64,000 nt of DNA from CAVVYA01 sp963752345 (lineage in GTDB: Bacteria > Pseudomonadota > Alphaproteobacteria > SMXQ01): positions 186,001 to 250,000 of the forward strand of contig CAVVYA010000017.1 in NCBI GenBank assembly GCA_963752345.1, read 5' to 3'. Positions within the stretch are counted from its first letter, which is position 1. Each line of letters starts with the position of its first letter. This document shows, piece by piece, positions 46,082 through 55,712 of the stretch. The notes under the pieces are model-generated. The model saw only the letters and a list, made by a program, of their open reading frames with translations. It was not told the origin of the DNA and ran no database searches. Position numbers and translations under genes: made by a program.

Positions 46082-47037
46082 GTGAATAGTCCCGCTCCCG
46101 CGCCGGCCAATGATCTGATCCAGCCTTTTCAGGTAGAGCGTTACGGGCTGCGCGGCCGTCTCGTGCGTCTGGGCGGCGTGGCCAGTGACGTCCTGAGCCG
46201 CCATGACTACCCCGAGCCGGTCGCGGTCATGCTGGGACAGATGATGGCGGTGGCGGCCATTCTCGCCGGCGCGCTGAAATATGACGGCGTTTTTACCTTG
46301 CAGACCCAGGGCGATGGGCCGATCCGCCTGATGGTCGCCGACATCACCAGCACGGGCGATGTGCGCGCCTATGCGCAGTACGACGCGGAACGGCTCGCGC
46401 GGCTGAGCGCCAGTTCGCCGGATGGCGCCGTCGGCGGTTCGGTTCCGCATCTGCTGGGCAACGGCTATCTCGCCTTCACCGTGGATCAGGGGCCCGATAC
46501 CGAGCGTTATCAAGGCTATCGTGGATCTGGACGGGGCGACCTTGGCCGACTGCCTGCATCATTATTTCCGCCAATCGGAACAGATCGATGCCGCGATCAA
46601 GGTGGCCGTCAGCCGCAGCCCCGCCGCGGCCGGCGCATCGGCCGAGCGAAATAGCGCCTGGCAAGTCAGCGCCCTCATGGTCCAGCGCCTGCCCAAGGCC
46701 GGCACGCTGCATCAGGAGGAGCAGGAAGAGGGCTGGCGCGAAGCGGTCATTCTGATGGGCAGCGCGACCAACCAGGAGCTTCTCGATCCCGGGCTTGCAC
46801 CCGGATGCGTTGCTCTACCGCCTGTTCCACGAGCCGGGCGTGCGGGTCTACAAGCCGATGGCGCTGCAGTCGGCCTGCCGATGCTCTCCCGAGAGGGTTT
46901 CGCTCACGCTGCGGTCCTTTCCCAAGGACGAGATTCAGTCGATGATGGTCGACGACAAGGTCGTCGTGACGTGCGAATTCTGCCGGCGCACCTACAGCTA
47001 CGATCAGGACGAGATCGATCGCCTGTATGCGAGCTGA
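46082..47037 (+). CDS. hslO: Hsp33 redox-regulated chaperone (two frameshifts)
   Basis: The protein is about 317 residues after removing extra T residues at 46517 and 46795. Hsp33 is a cytosolic holdase activated by oxidative unfolding of its zinc centre. The N-terminal domain has VMLGQMMAVAAILAGALKYD and FTLQTQGDGPIRLMVADITS. After the first break, GIVDLDGATLADCLHHYFRQ SEQ continues in the next frame. The C-terminal zinc site is CRCSPERV (a Cys-x-Cys) and CEFCRRTYSYDQDEI (a Cys-x-x-Cys), so all four redox Cys are retained. The start seems to be GTG 46082. The argDF-hslO arrangement is common in alphaproteobacteria. Confidence 0.93.
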
Positions 47038-47100
47038 CGTCGGCTGCGGCCTTTGTCCGCCACAGTGCAACCGGGGCTTATAACAAGAAGGACGGTCACC

Positions 47101-47714
47101 ATGATTCTTTCGCGGCTTTCGTCGCTCCGTTCCGGGCTGGTGCTCGGCGGTTTGCTGGCGATCCTGGCGCTCAACGGCTGCAAGTCCACGCCGCCCGCGC
47201 CGAGCTATCCGGAGCTGACTTACGGCCACTACGGCATCATCGGGCTCGACGTTGCCAGCATCGAATTCGTCTCGACCTACATTCCGCCGCAGAAGCCGCC
47301 GCATGTGGAGCATCTGTCGCCGGCCAGTCCGATCCTCGCCATGGAGCGCTGGACCAACGATCGCCTGCGCGCCATGGGGCGCGAGGGCGTTGCGCGCGTG
47401 GTGGTCAGCAATGCCAGCATCATCGAGACGCCGCTGCAGGTCACCGGCGGGGTGCGCGGCTGGTTTACCACCGACCAGGCCGCGCGCTATGACGCGACCA
47501 TCGAGGTCGAAGTGCAGATTCGCGATGCCGGCGGCGTGCAGCGCGCCTTTACCCGGCGCCAAGGCCGAACGCTCGAAGAGCGTGCCGGAGAATGCGTCGA
47601 TCCTCGATCGCGAACGCGTGCTGTTCGATCTGGTCGAGGCGACGACCACCGAGATCAACACCGAACTCGGACCGCGGCATCCGCCAGTTCATGGCGCGCT
47701 ACGTGGTGCAGTAA
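47101..47714 (+). CDS. conserved lipoprotein, hypothetical (two frameshifts)
   Basis: The protein is about 203 residues after removing extra G residues near 47556 and 47669. The lipoprotein leader ends LAILALNGC (lipobox Leu-Asn-Gly-Cys, residues 24-27). The body has LTYGHYGIIGLDVASIEFVS, YIPPQKPPHVEHL, AMERWTNDRLRAMGREGVAR and a helical end AKAERSKSVPENASILDRER..LFDLVEATTTEINTEL finishing RQFMARYVVQ. Proteins of this type are seen downstream of hslO in alphaproteobacteria; I know no assigned function. It is convergent with trkH, with a palindromic repeat between. Confidence 0.7.
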
Positions 47715-47806
47715 CGAGGACCGGCCGGCGATGCTGCCGGGCTCCGAGCGTTTCCGGCCGAAGTGGAGACCGGTTCGGCTCAGAAACGCGACTAAATCGA
47801 GACTCG

Positions 47807-47843
47807 AGAGCATGGTCCGCTCGATAGAAGCGGATCACGCTCT
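47807..47843. repeat. GAGCATG..CCGCT palindromic intergenic repeat
   Basis: AGAGCATGGTCCGCT (47807-47821) pairs over 15 positions (two as G-T wobbles) with AGCGGATCACGCTCT (47829-47843) around a seven-base loop. It sits between convergent genes and touches the trkH stop codon. It resembles dispersed GAGCATGATCCGG-type palindromes of alphaproteobacterial genomes and could act as a bidirectional terminator. Confidence 0.7.
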
Positions 47844-49302
47844 AGTGGCGCCAGAAGCGCGGCATCAGCACGATAATCAGCGTCATGAATTCCAGCCGGC
47901 CGAGCAGCATGCCGATGGAGAGCAGCAACTTGGCGCCGTCGGGAATAGTGGAGAAGTTGCCGACCGGGCCGATCACGTCGCCCAATCCGGGGCCGACGTT
48001 GCCAAGCGCGGTCGCGGCGCCCGAAATGGCGGTTAGGAAATCGAGGCCGAAGGCGCCGAGCGCGATCGACAGGACCACGAACGACAAGCCATACAAGAAC
48101 AGGAACGCGATGACCGAAAGGGCGATGCTGTCGGTGATCTCACGTCCCTGGTAGATCGGCACGAACACGCCGTGCGGCTGCACCAGCCGGCGGACCTGTG
48201 CCCGCACGATGGCATAGAGCACCTGGAAGCGGAAGATCTTGATGCCGCCGGTGGTCGATCCGGTGCAGCCGCCGACGAAGGTCAGGAAGAAGAACACCGC
48301 GACGGGGAAGCCGCCCCACGTGCTGTAGTCGGTGCTGGCGAAGCCGGTCGTGGTGGTCACCGACACGACGTTGAACAGCGAATGGCGCAGAGCGGTCGAG
48401 CAACGCCTCGTCGTTGACATGCCAGTGCCAGAGCGCCATGCCGATGGTGACGAGCGGCGATGCAGGCCAGGAAGCCGCGCAGCTGCTGGTTGTGCCACAG
48501 CGCGCGCCCAGCGGCCTTGCGACACGCGCGATGTAGACCGGAAAGCTGACCGCGCCGAGCATCATGAAGACGGTGGCGATCATTTCGATCGGCGGGCTGT
48601 CGAAATGGGCCGAACGAGATGTCGTAGTTGGCGAAGCCGCCGGTCGAGATGGTCGACATCATGTGGCAGACCGCGTCGAAGAAAGCTCATGCCGGCCGCG
48701 AGATAGGCCAGCGTGCAGACGACCGAAAAGGTGAGGTAGATGTAGATCAGCGCGCTGGCGAACTGGGTCGCGCGCGGCAGGACCTTTTCCGACCGGTCGG
48801 AGGATTCCATGCGGAACAGCTGCATGCCGCCGACCCGCAGCATGCGGCAGGATGGCGATGGCCATGACGATGATGCCGATGCCGCCCAGCCAGTGCAGCA
48901 ACGCGCGCCACAGCAGGATGCCCGGCGGGCGCGTGGTCGAGGCCGTTGATCACCGTCGCCCCGGTCGTGGTCAGGCCCGACACCGCTTCGAAGAAGGAAT
49001 CGAAGAAGTTTAGCTCCAGCCTGGAGAAGTAGAACGGCAGGGCGGCGAACGCGCACATGGCAAGCCAGCTCAGCGCGGTCAGCAGGAAGGCCTGGTGCAG
49101 GTTGACGCGGATTTCGCCGGAGGGCCGCGTGGCGAGCACGAGGGACGCGGCGAAGAATGCGGTCACTGCCGCCGCGCCGGCGAACACAGTCCAGTCGCGG
49201 ATCGCCAAGCGTGGCGTCGACGATGGCGGGCAACGTCATGGCCACCGCCAGCACGGCAAGCAGGATGCCGATGACGAAAAAGATGGGACGCAGGTCGATC
49301 AC
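47842..49302 (-). pseudogene. trkH: TrkH-family K+ uptake channel subunit, eight indels
   Basis: Reading across frames restores a normal protein of about 480 residues: SFFEAVSGLTTTGATVINGL (first pore loop), LLHWLGGIGIIVMAIAILP, LRVGGMQLFRMESSDRSEKV, HMMSTISTGGFANYDISFG, NVVSVTTTTGFASTDYSTWG, FVGGCTGSTTGGIKIFRFQV and SGAATALGNVGPGLGDVIG. Extra bases lie near 49207, 48937, 48847, 48682, 48610, 48465 and 48405, and one is missing near 48508; the net +6 is a multiple of three. Either this is a decayed gene or, more likely, a low-accuracy stretch of the assembly. The start is GTG. No trkA is nearby. Confidence 0.8.
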
Positions 49303-49443
49303 GGGCGTTCGCCGGCCCTGTTATGACAGGCGCGCATCATCCGTGACGACGGCGGGATTTGTCCACGCCGCGCAGGCCGCGGGCAGGCCCGGTGCGGCGG
49401 CGCCATGGCCTCGCGCAACGCACGATGGGCGGGACCTTTCGAG

Positions 49444-50089
49444 TCAGACGTTGGGGAGCTGGTTGAAGCCCGGATTGCCGATCATGGCGAGGAATTCGCG
49501 GCGGCGTCTTCTGGTCGGTGCGGATGTGGCCCAGCATGCGGCTGGTGATCAGCGTGGTGCCCGGCTTGTGCACGCCGCGGGTGGTCATGCATTGGTGCGC
49601 CGCCTCGATGACCACGGCGACGCCTTTGGGCTGCAGCACGTCCTGGATGGTATTGGCGATCTGCGCGGTCAGCTTCTCCTGGATCTGCAGGCGCTTGGCA
49701 TAGGCCTCGACCAGGCGCGCGAGCTTGCTGATGCCGACCACGCGCTTGTCCGGCAGGTAGCCGATATGCGCCTTGCCGATGACCGGGACCATGTGGTGCT
49801 CGCAGTGGGATTCGAAGCGGATGTCGCGCAGCACGACCATCTCGTCGTAGCCGTCGGTCTCCTCGAAGGTGCGCTGCAGGATGGCCGCGGGATCCTCGTT
49901 GTAGCCGACGAAGAATTCCTCATAGGCGCGCACCACCCGTTCCGGCGTGCCGAGCAGGCCTTCGCGATTGGGATCGTCGCCTGCCCAGCGCAGCAGAACC
50001 CGTACCGCGTCCTCGGCCTCGTCGCGGCTTGGACGGCTCGTCGGAATGGGGTCTGACTTGGTCGCCAGCGCGGGCTTCGGTGGGTTCAT
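49444..50089 (-). CDS. folE: GTP cyclohydrolase I (one frameshift)
   Basis: The enzyme is about 214 residues after removing one extra base near 49503. It converts GTP to 7,8-dihydroneopterin triphosphate for folate. Zinc ligands Cys96 and His99 (FESHCEHHMVPVIGKAHIGY) and Cys167 (AAHQCMTTRGV) are present, with GISKLARLVEAYAKRLQIQE between. After the break the C-terminus is RREFLAMIGNPGFNQLPNV, the usual end for the family. ATG 50089 is preferred over one seven codons upstream. apaG is 49 bases upstream on the same strand. Confidence 0.94.
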
Positions 50090-50138
50090 TGGAGAGTTCC
50101 TTTTTGTCACGGCACGGTCAGAGGTGCTCGTGGCCGCC

Positions 50139-50531
50139 TCAGTTGACCCGGGTGGGTTGATGCGGGCTGTCGAGGGAGAAGGCCGGAATGGCGATCTCGA
50201 GCTCCTGGCCCGCTTCGGTTTCCATGTAATACGTGCCGACCATGATACCGGATGGCGTCGTCAGGGGGGTGCCGCTGGTATATTCGAAAGATTCGCCCGG
50301 ATGGAGGACCGGCTGCTCGCCGACCACCCCGTCGCCCTGCACCTCCTGCGTGCGGCCGAGGGAATCGGTGATGCGCCAATGGCGGCGCCGCAATTGCACC
50401 GTGATCGGCCCCTTGTTCTCGATCCGGACGTGATAGGCCCAGACGAAGCGATGCTCGTTCGGCGACGACTGGTCGTCGAGATAGAACGGCTTGACCGTCA
50501 CGAGAATGGAATTGGTGGTCTCGCTATACAT
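50139..50531 (-). CDS. apaG: Co2+/Mg2+ efflux-associated protein ApaG
   Basis: The 130-residue FN3-like single-domain protein has the full ApaG pattern: VTVKPFYLDDQSSPNEHRFV, WAYHVRIENKGPITVQLRRR, HWRITDSLGRTQEVQGDGVV, GEQPVLHPGESFEYTSGTPL and GIMVGTYYME. E. coli ApaG is linked to cobalt resistance and magnesium efflux; its biochemical role is unclear. It is located between metZ and folE, same strand. The frame is intact. Confidence 0.95.
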   Translation of the reverse strand: MYSETTNSILVTVKPFYLDDQSSPNEHRFVWAYHVRIENKGPITVQLRRRHWRITDSLGRTQEVQGDGVVGEQPVLHPGESFEYTSGTPLTTPSGIMVGTYYMETEAGQELEIAIPAFSLDSPHQPTRVN

Positions 50532-50598
50532 GGCACGTCCTCCGTGGACGACAGGCCGGCGTCGCGGGCCAACCCAACTCTAGAAGCATCCGGGAATG

Positions 50599-51873
50599 TT
50601 ACGACGCCGACGGCGATTGTCCAAGCAGCGGCCTGGCGCCGCCGCCTGGAACCTTCGGCGCCGGGATTAACCCTTCGCGCCGCCGTTCGAGCGCCTGGGC
50701 GATATCCTCCTTGATGTCGTCCACGTCCTCGAGGCCGACCGAGAGCCGCACCAGGCCCGGGTTGATGCCGAGATGCGCGCGCTCCTCCTCGGCCAGGCGC
50801 TGATGGGTGGTGGTCGCCGGATGGTTGATCAGGCTTTTTGCATCGCCGAGGTTGTTGGAGATGTCGATCATCTTCAGCGCATTCAAGAACCGGAACGCAC
50901 CCGCCTTGCCGCCGGCGATCTCGAACGAGATGACATTGCTCGGGCCGCTCATCTGCGCCCGCGCGAGTTCGTATTGCGGATGGCTCTTGAGCCAGGGGAA
51001 CAGCGTGCGCGTCACTTCCTTGCGCGTCTCGAGGAACTGCGCGGTCTCCAGCGCATTGGCGCAATGCTGCGTCATGCGCAACTCCAGGGTCTCCAATCCC
51101 TTCAGCAGGACCCAGGCGTTGAACGGACTGAGCGACGGACCGGTATGGCGCAGGAACAGCCGCAGATGCTCTTCCATGTATTCCGCATCGCCGAGGATGG
51201 CGCCGCCGAGCACGCGGCCCTGGCCGTCGATGTGCTTGGTCGCCGAATAGACCACCACGTCGGCGCCCAGCTCGAGCGGCTTCTGCAGGATCGGACTGGC
51301 GAACACGTTGTCGACGATGACCTTGGCGCCCGCCGCATGGGCGAGCTTGGAGACGGCGCGCAGATCGACCACCTCGAGCGTCGGATTGGACGGCGTTTCG
51401 AGGAAAACGCAGCGCGTCGGCTTCGACAGCGCCTGCTCCCACTGCTTGAGATCGGTGCCGTCGATGATCACCGTCTCGATGCCGTAGCGCGGCAGGATGT
51501 CGGTCAGCACGAACAGGCAGGATCCGAACAGCGCGCGGGGTGCGACGATGCGGTCGCCGGCACGCGCATAGCACGCCATGGCGGCGAACACCGCGCTCAT
51601 GCCGCTCGCGGTCGCGCGGCAGACGGCTGCGCCTTCGAGCGCGGCGAGGCGTTCCTCGAACATGCCGACGGTCGGGTTGGAAAAGCGCGAATAGATATAG
51701 CGGCTTTTCTCGCCCTTGAAGGCCAGTTCGGCCTCTTCGGCATTGTCGTAGACATAGCCCGAGGTGGCGAAGATCGCTTCGCTGGTTTCCTGGAACTGAG
51801 AACGCTTGAGGCCGCCGCGCACCAGCAGGGTGCGGGGCCGAAGTTTCGATGTCTCGCGCGGCGTATCCGCCAT
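50599..51873 (-). CDS. metZ: O-succinylhomoserine sulfhydrylase
   Basis: The 424-residue PLP enzyme of the Cys/Met gamma-family makes homocysteine directly from O-succinylhomoserine and sulfide. It has VRGGLKRSQFQETSEAIFAT at the N-terminus, SRFSNPTVGMFEERLAALEG, and the PLP lysine K213 in VVYSATKHIDGQGRVLGG. SLINHPATTTHQRLAEEERA closes the active site. The N-terminal RSQF.ETSEA pattern is MetZ-type rather than cystathionine synthase. The start is ATG. Upstream are a SAM-II riboswitch and terminator, so transcription should fall when SAM is abundant. Confidence 0.95.
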   Translation of the reverse strand: MADTPRETSKLRPRTLLVRGGLKRSQFQETSEAIFATSGYVYDNAEEAELAFKGEKSRYIYSRFSNPTVGMFEERLAALEGAAVCRATASGMSAVFAAMACYARAGDRIVAPRALFGSCLFVLTDILPRYGIETVIIDGTDLKQWEQALSKPTRCVFLETPSNPTLEVVDLRAVSKLAHAAGAKVIVDNVFASPILQKPLELGADVVVYSATKHIDGQGRVLGGAILGDAEYMEEHLRLFLRHTGPSLSPFNAWVLLKGLETLELRMTQHCANALETAQFLETRKEVTRTLFPWLKSHPQYELARAQMSGPSNVISFEIAGGKAGAFRFLNALKMIDISNNLGDAKSLINHPATTTHQRLAEEERAHLGINPGLVRLSVGLEDVDDIKEDIAQALERRREGLIPAPKVPGGGARPLLGQSPSAS

Positions 51874-51920
51874 CTGTCGTCTCCCGTGCGCAGCGGCCGC
51901 CGAGGCCGGATGCGGACAAT

Positions 51921-51953
51921 AAAAAAGCCCTGGCCGGGCATGGGTCAGGGCTT
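51921..51953 (-). terminator. rho-independent terminator in the metZ leader
   Basis: On the minus strand AAGCCCTGACC pairs with GGCCAGGGCTT (one mismatch) around a short loop and is followed by TTTTTTA. It lies seven bases after the SAM-II aptamer and 48 bases before the metZ start, so it is the expression platform for premature termination. Confidence 0.85.
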
Positions 51954-51958
51954 ACGAG

Positions 51959-52022
51959 CACCGACCTTTTAGCGGGTTGTTTAACGTGGTCCGCAAGCCG
52001 GCCGGCTCAAATCTCCACGACG
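51959..52022 (-). ncRNA. SAM-II riboswitch upstream of metZ
   Basis: The minus-strand leader reads CGTGG-A-GATTTGAGCCGGCCGG, then CTTGCGGACCACG and TTAAACAACCCGCTAAAAGG. P1 is CGTGG (52019-52015) with CCACG (51989-51985). The TTGCGG stretch can pair with CCCGC to give the H-type pseudoknot, and the conserved GCTAAA is intact. This matches the metA-type SAM-II aptamer of alphaproteobacteria, which senses S-adenosylmethionine. Its position ahead of metZ with an adjacent terminator supports the call. Confidence 0.92.
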
Positions 52023-52127
52023 GCAAAGTCTTAATCCGCCCTGTCCACCCCGTCAAGCACAGCCTACGGCCTGCTTGGCAGCAACCGGGCCATGGCCTAT
52101 AAAGCGGATCGTGGTCCGCCGCCCGGC

Positions 52128-52201
52128 GCGGGCGTAGCTCAATGGTAGAGCTGTAGCTTCCCAAGCTACTGACGAGGGTTCGATTCCCTTCGCCCGCTCC
52201 A
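52128..52201 (+). tRNA. tRNA-Gly (anticodon CCC)
   Basis: Cloverleaf: acceptor GCGGGCG / CGCCCGC, D stem GCTC / GAGC, anticodon stem GTAGC / GCTAC around TTCCCAA (anticodon CCC, reads GGG), T stem GAGGG / CCCTT with TTCGATT loop. The discriminator is T with encoded CCA at the 3' end. Confidence 0.97.
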
Positions 52202-52214
52202 ATCTCTCTCCAGA

Positions 52215-52971
52215 TCAAGAATTGACGAGCGCGCCGCGTGCCATATCGGCGTTGCTCTTGAGGCCGCGCAAATAATCCTTCGCCGCGCCGATGGAAATGA
52301 CATCGGCATATTTTTGGTGCATGTCGAAAAGATTGATGGCATGGCACGCCTCGTGGCGATCGAATACGCAGTCTTCGACGACCTGAACACGGAACCGGTG
52401 GCTGGCGGCGTCGACGACCGTCGCGCGCACGCAACCGCTTGTGCTCTCGCCCGTCACCAGCAGCGTGTCGATGCCCAGGCGGATGAGTTCGGCGACCAGC
52501 GGCGTGCCCCAGAACGCGCTTGGCGCGGTCTTTTGCACGACCACGTCGCCGGGTTGTGGCGCCACCTCGTCGATGATGTCGAACCGTCGGGCGAAACGCT
52601 CACGCGCGGCGGCATCGCTCAAGTCGGCGCGACGCGGCTGCTCCGCGTGAATCGCCGCCGACCAGCCGGGGATGCCGGAGTCTTCGTCCTTGAGGCCCGT
52701 GGCATGGCATACAGGAACGCCCGCGGCGCGCGCTTCGCGCAGCAAGGCCTGAACATGGGGAATGGTATTCCAGCCAGCCGGGCCGCAGTAACCCGGCCAC
52801 TGTTTGACACCCTCCAACAGCGGCAGGTTTTCGTCACCGAACACGCCGCGATAAATATCGATGTTGAGAATGGCGGGGCGCCTGCCGAAGCCGACGCCGC
52901 CGGTCGCCGCGGCGCTGGGCGAGGTGGGCCTTGTCTTGTGCGGTGAGAAAGGGGTCCCAAACGCGAGTCAT
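52215..52971 (-). CDS. isochorismatase-family amidase, second paralogue (one frameshift)
   Basis: The protein is about 251 residues after removing one extra base near 52918. The N-terminus MTRVWDPFLTAQDKAHLA joins GVGFGRRPAILNIDIYRGVF in the next frame, giving the catalytic Asp strand NIDIYRGVFGDEN. Lys is in DVVVQKTAPSAFWGTPLVAE and the nucleophile Cys in TGESTSGCVRATVVDAASHR. The protein shares order and motifs with the 26.7-27.4 kb paralogue and resembles N-carbamoylsarcosine amidase; the substrate is unknown. It ends 14 bases from tRNA-Gly. Confidence 0.85.
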
Positions 52972-53086
52972 GTGCGTCCTCCAGTTGTTTTCTGCGGGTC
53001 GAGCCGAAGCCGTTTCCCGTTGGCGTATAGAGAGCGAGCACCTATAGCTGCCCTGAGTTAAAGTCTTTTCTAGCGGTCTTGGAGAA

Positions 53087-54133
53087 TCACGGCCAGCGCC
53101 AGGCGGCCAGCGGCGCGAGCCAATCGGGCAATATGATGTATTGCGTCACCAATTCGTCGGAGATCGACAGCGCGAGCGCGCCGGTGAACGACAGGATGAT
53201 GCCGCCGATCACGTAACGGTCGAATGCTTCGTGCTCGCGGTTGATGAAGTAGCCGAAAATCATGCGGAAGATCAGCGACAGGCTCTGGATCGGCTGCACC
53301 ACGGTCACGGGTGCGATGGCCAGCGCCATATAGCGGAACAGCTGCGAGGCCCACACGGCGACCGCCGACAGGGTGAACCATGGCAGGGCCTCGCGGCTCA
53401 TGTTGCGGACTTGCATGAAATTGCTCGGGATGAGCAGCAGGACCGCCACCACCAGGGTCGCGAAAATGTAAGAGATCAGGCCGCCGGCGAGGCTCAGGCC
53501 GGTGCCCTTGAGCCCGGCGGCGACCAGGATCGGGCTGGTGCCAAATCCGAGCGAGGCCAGGAAGGCGTAGATATAGCCCTCCATCATGCGCGGCTTGAAC
53601 TTGGGCGCGGCGGTGGTCTGCGCGGGGTCCGCCACGGTCTCGCTGCCGGCCGCGGCGGCGCTGATCGACGCTTGAGCGCGGCGGCGCGCGGCACGGCGCT
53701 TCTCGGCCTGCCGGCCGTGGATGATGAAGCTCGGTCCGGAGACCACCAGCAGAATGCCGATGACCTTGAGCGGGCTCAGGGTCTCGTCCAGGAAAACAAT
53801 GGCGAGAGTGAGCGACAGGATGAGCTGAAACTGCTGCACCGGCCCGGCGAGGTTCGAGCCCACCGCCGCGAGCGAGCGCATGTTGCAATAGCGCCCCCAG
53901 ACGAAATGCATGAAGCCCGCCGCGCAGAGGAGCACGACGTTCCACGTGCTGAAGCGGTCGAATTCCGTCAGTTCACCGCCGACGTAGGCGGCGATCAGGA
54001 ACAGCGGCACGCCGAGCGGTACGCTGATCGCCATGCCCTGGATGGAGGTGCCGGTCAGCACGCCGCGCCGGGCGCTCGCATTGTTAAAGCCGAAGGTCGC
54101 GGCGGCGAGGACCGCGTAGAGGGCTCCCAGCAT
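53087..54133 (-). CDS. EamA/DMT-family transporter
   Basis: The 348-residue protein has ten hydrophobic segments in two EamA halves: LGALYAVLAAATFGFNNASA (helix 1) through LSPLKVIGILLVVSGPSFII (helix 5), a charged linker (about 142-180, EKRRAARRRAQAS), then GYIYAFLASLGFGTSPILVA to YVIGGIILSFTGALALSISD. The drug/metabolite transporter family exports diverse small molecules; no substrate is evident. The upstream gap to the divergent MFS pair is 323 bp. The frame is intact. Confidence 0.85.
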   Translation of the reverse strand: MLGALYAVLAAATFGFNNASARRGVLTGTSIQGMAISVPLGVPLFLIAAYVGGELTEFDRFSTWNVVLLCAAGFMHFVWGRYCNMRSLAAVGSNLAGPVQQFQLILSLTLAIVFLDETLSPLKVIGILLVVSGPSFIIHGRQAEKRRAARRRAQASISAAAAGSETVADPAQTTAAPKFKPRMMEGYIYAFLASLGFGTSPILVAAGLKGTGLSLAGGLISYIFATLVVAVLLLIPSNFMQVRNMSREALPWFTLSAVAVWASQLFRYMALAIAPVTVVQPIQSLSLIFRMIFGYFINREHEAFDRYVIGGIILSFTGALALSISDELVTQYIILPDWLAPLAAWRWP

Positions 54134-54456
54134 GATTTTCCTAAATGCGCTTGGCGGACCGCCTGGTGGAGCAGGCCCGCGGACCTTGCGGTCCTTGATT
54201 TTATGACGGCGATGACCTTACGGTTCTGACGGGCGCGAGGCCACCAAAAAGCGCTGCCGCCAGCCGCGCCGTGCTGCCGCTTGAGCATTGGGCGCAGCGG
54301 TGCGACAATTCGAAAAATAGGCGCTGGCGGTCTTCACGCACCGTCGCCGTAGAGAGAGGAAACCCCGACAATGTCATCCCCGCCGTCCATCGGTCGGCAG
54401 TGTCCCGTATTGTCTAGCGCCGTTGCCCCTCGATTTGCCCGTCTCCCGCAGCGCTC
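54134..54456. other. intergenic region between EamA and MFS genes
   Basis: Non-coding gap of 323 bp separating divergent genes. It holds a small hairpin, GGACC-TTGC-GGTCC (about 54181-54194), followed on the plus strand by TTGATTTTATG, which could act as a weak terminator. No clear promoter boxes, tRNA or repeat were recognised. Confidence 0.4.
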
Positions 54457-55712
54457 ATGACCAGTTCGGAGTTCGAAGCCTGCCGCCGACGTGGGCGGCA
54501 TGGCGCTGTTCAAGAACCGCGACTTCGCCTGTTATTGGGTGGCCCGTTTCGCCACCAGCATCGCCATCCAGATGCAGATCGTGGCGATCGGCTGGCAGGT
54601 TTGGGAGCTCACGCATGATCCGCTCGACCTCGGCCTCATCGGTCTGGCGGAATTCCTCCCGGCCATCGCGCTCGGCCTGATCACCGGAGCCGTCGCCGAC
54701 CGCTATGACCGGCGCACTATCCTGTTCTTCTGCTACGCCATCGAAACGCTCTGCGCCCTGGCGTTCTTTCTGCTGACCTATGACGGGCTGACCAAGGCCT
54801 GGCCGGTTTTCATCGTGCTCGTCGTGCTCGGCATGGCGCGCGCCTTCGCCGGGCCGGCGGCATCGGCCATGATGCCGAACCTGGTGCCCAAGGAGCATTT
54901 CGGCCGCGCCGTGGCATGGAACAGCCTGTCGTGGCAGGTGGCGACGATCGGTGGGCCGGCGCTTGGCGGCGTGCTGCTGATCCTCGGCACCGACGTGGTC
55001 TATATGATGTCGGGCCTCACTCATCCTGCTCTCCACCATCATGATGACGCTGGTCAGGCGGCGGCCGGTGACCGGCGGCCGCGAGCCGGTGTCATGGGCG
55101 ACGCTGCTGGCCGGGCTCAACTTCATCCGGTCGCGGCCGGTGATCTTCGGTGCGATCTCGCTCGATCTGTTCGCCGTGCTGTTCGGCGGCGCCGTTGCTC
55201 TGCTGCCGGTCTATGCCAGCGACATTCTCAACGTCGGGCCGGTCGGCCTCGGCATGCTGCGCGCGGCACCGGGCGTCGGCGCCCTCGTCGTCGCCCTGTG
55301 GCTGACCCAGCGGCCGATCACCCACCACATGGGCGTCATCATGTTCGCCTGCGTCGGATTGTTCGGCCTGTCGATCGTGATCTTCGCCGTCTCGCAGTGG
55401 TTCTTGTTGTCGCTCGCCATGCTCGCCATCTCGGGTGCCACCGACATGGTCAGCGTCTACGTCCGACAGAACGTCGTCCAGCTCGGCACGCCCGACCAGA
55501 TGCGCGGCCGGGTGAGCGCGGTCAATTCCATCTTCATCGGCGCGTCGAACGAGCTCGGCCAGTTCCGCGCCGGCATCATGGGCGCTTGGGTCGGACCGGT
55601 CGGCGCGGTGCTCGTCGGCGGCCTCGCCACGGTGGTGGTCACCGTGCTGTGGATGAAGATGTTTCCGGCGCTGCGCAAGATCGACCGGCCGGAGGATTCG
55701 CTCGCCAAATGA
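54457..55712 (+). CDS. MFS transporter, EntS-like (two frameshifts)
   Basis: The protein is about 417 residues after removing extra bases near 54478 and 55020. It has twelve membrane segments in the MFS_3/EntS style: ALFKNRDFACYWVARFATSI, GLITGAVADRYDRRTILFFC (the motif-A loop), PAASAMMPNLVPKEHFGRAV, and in the second half SLDLFAVLFGGAVALLPVYA and GTPDQMRGRVSAVNSIFIGA. The start MTSSEF at 54457 parallels MTSQEP of the next gene. Its stop overlaps that gene's ATG by four bases. It is probably an exporter of small molecules or siderophore-like compounds; the substrate is unknown. Confidence 0.88.

Noticed and set aside
52128..52971. Integrative element at tRNA-Gly
   Set aside because: No integrase, no repeated tRNA 3' end and no change in gene type beside the tRNA.
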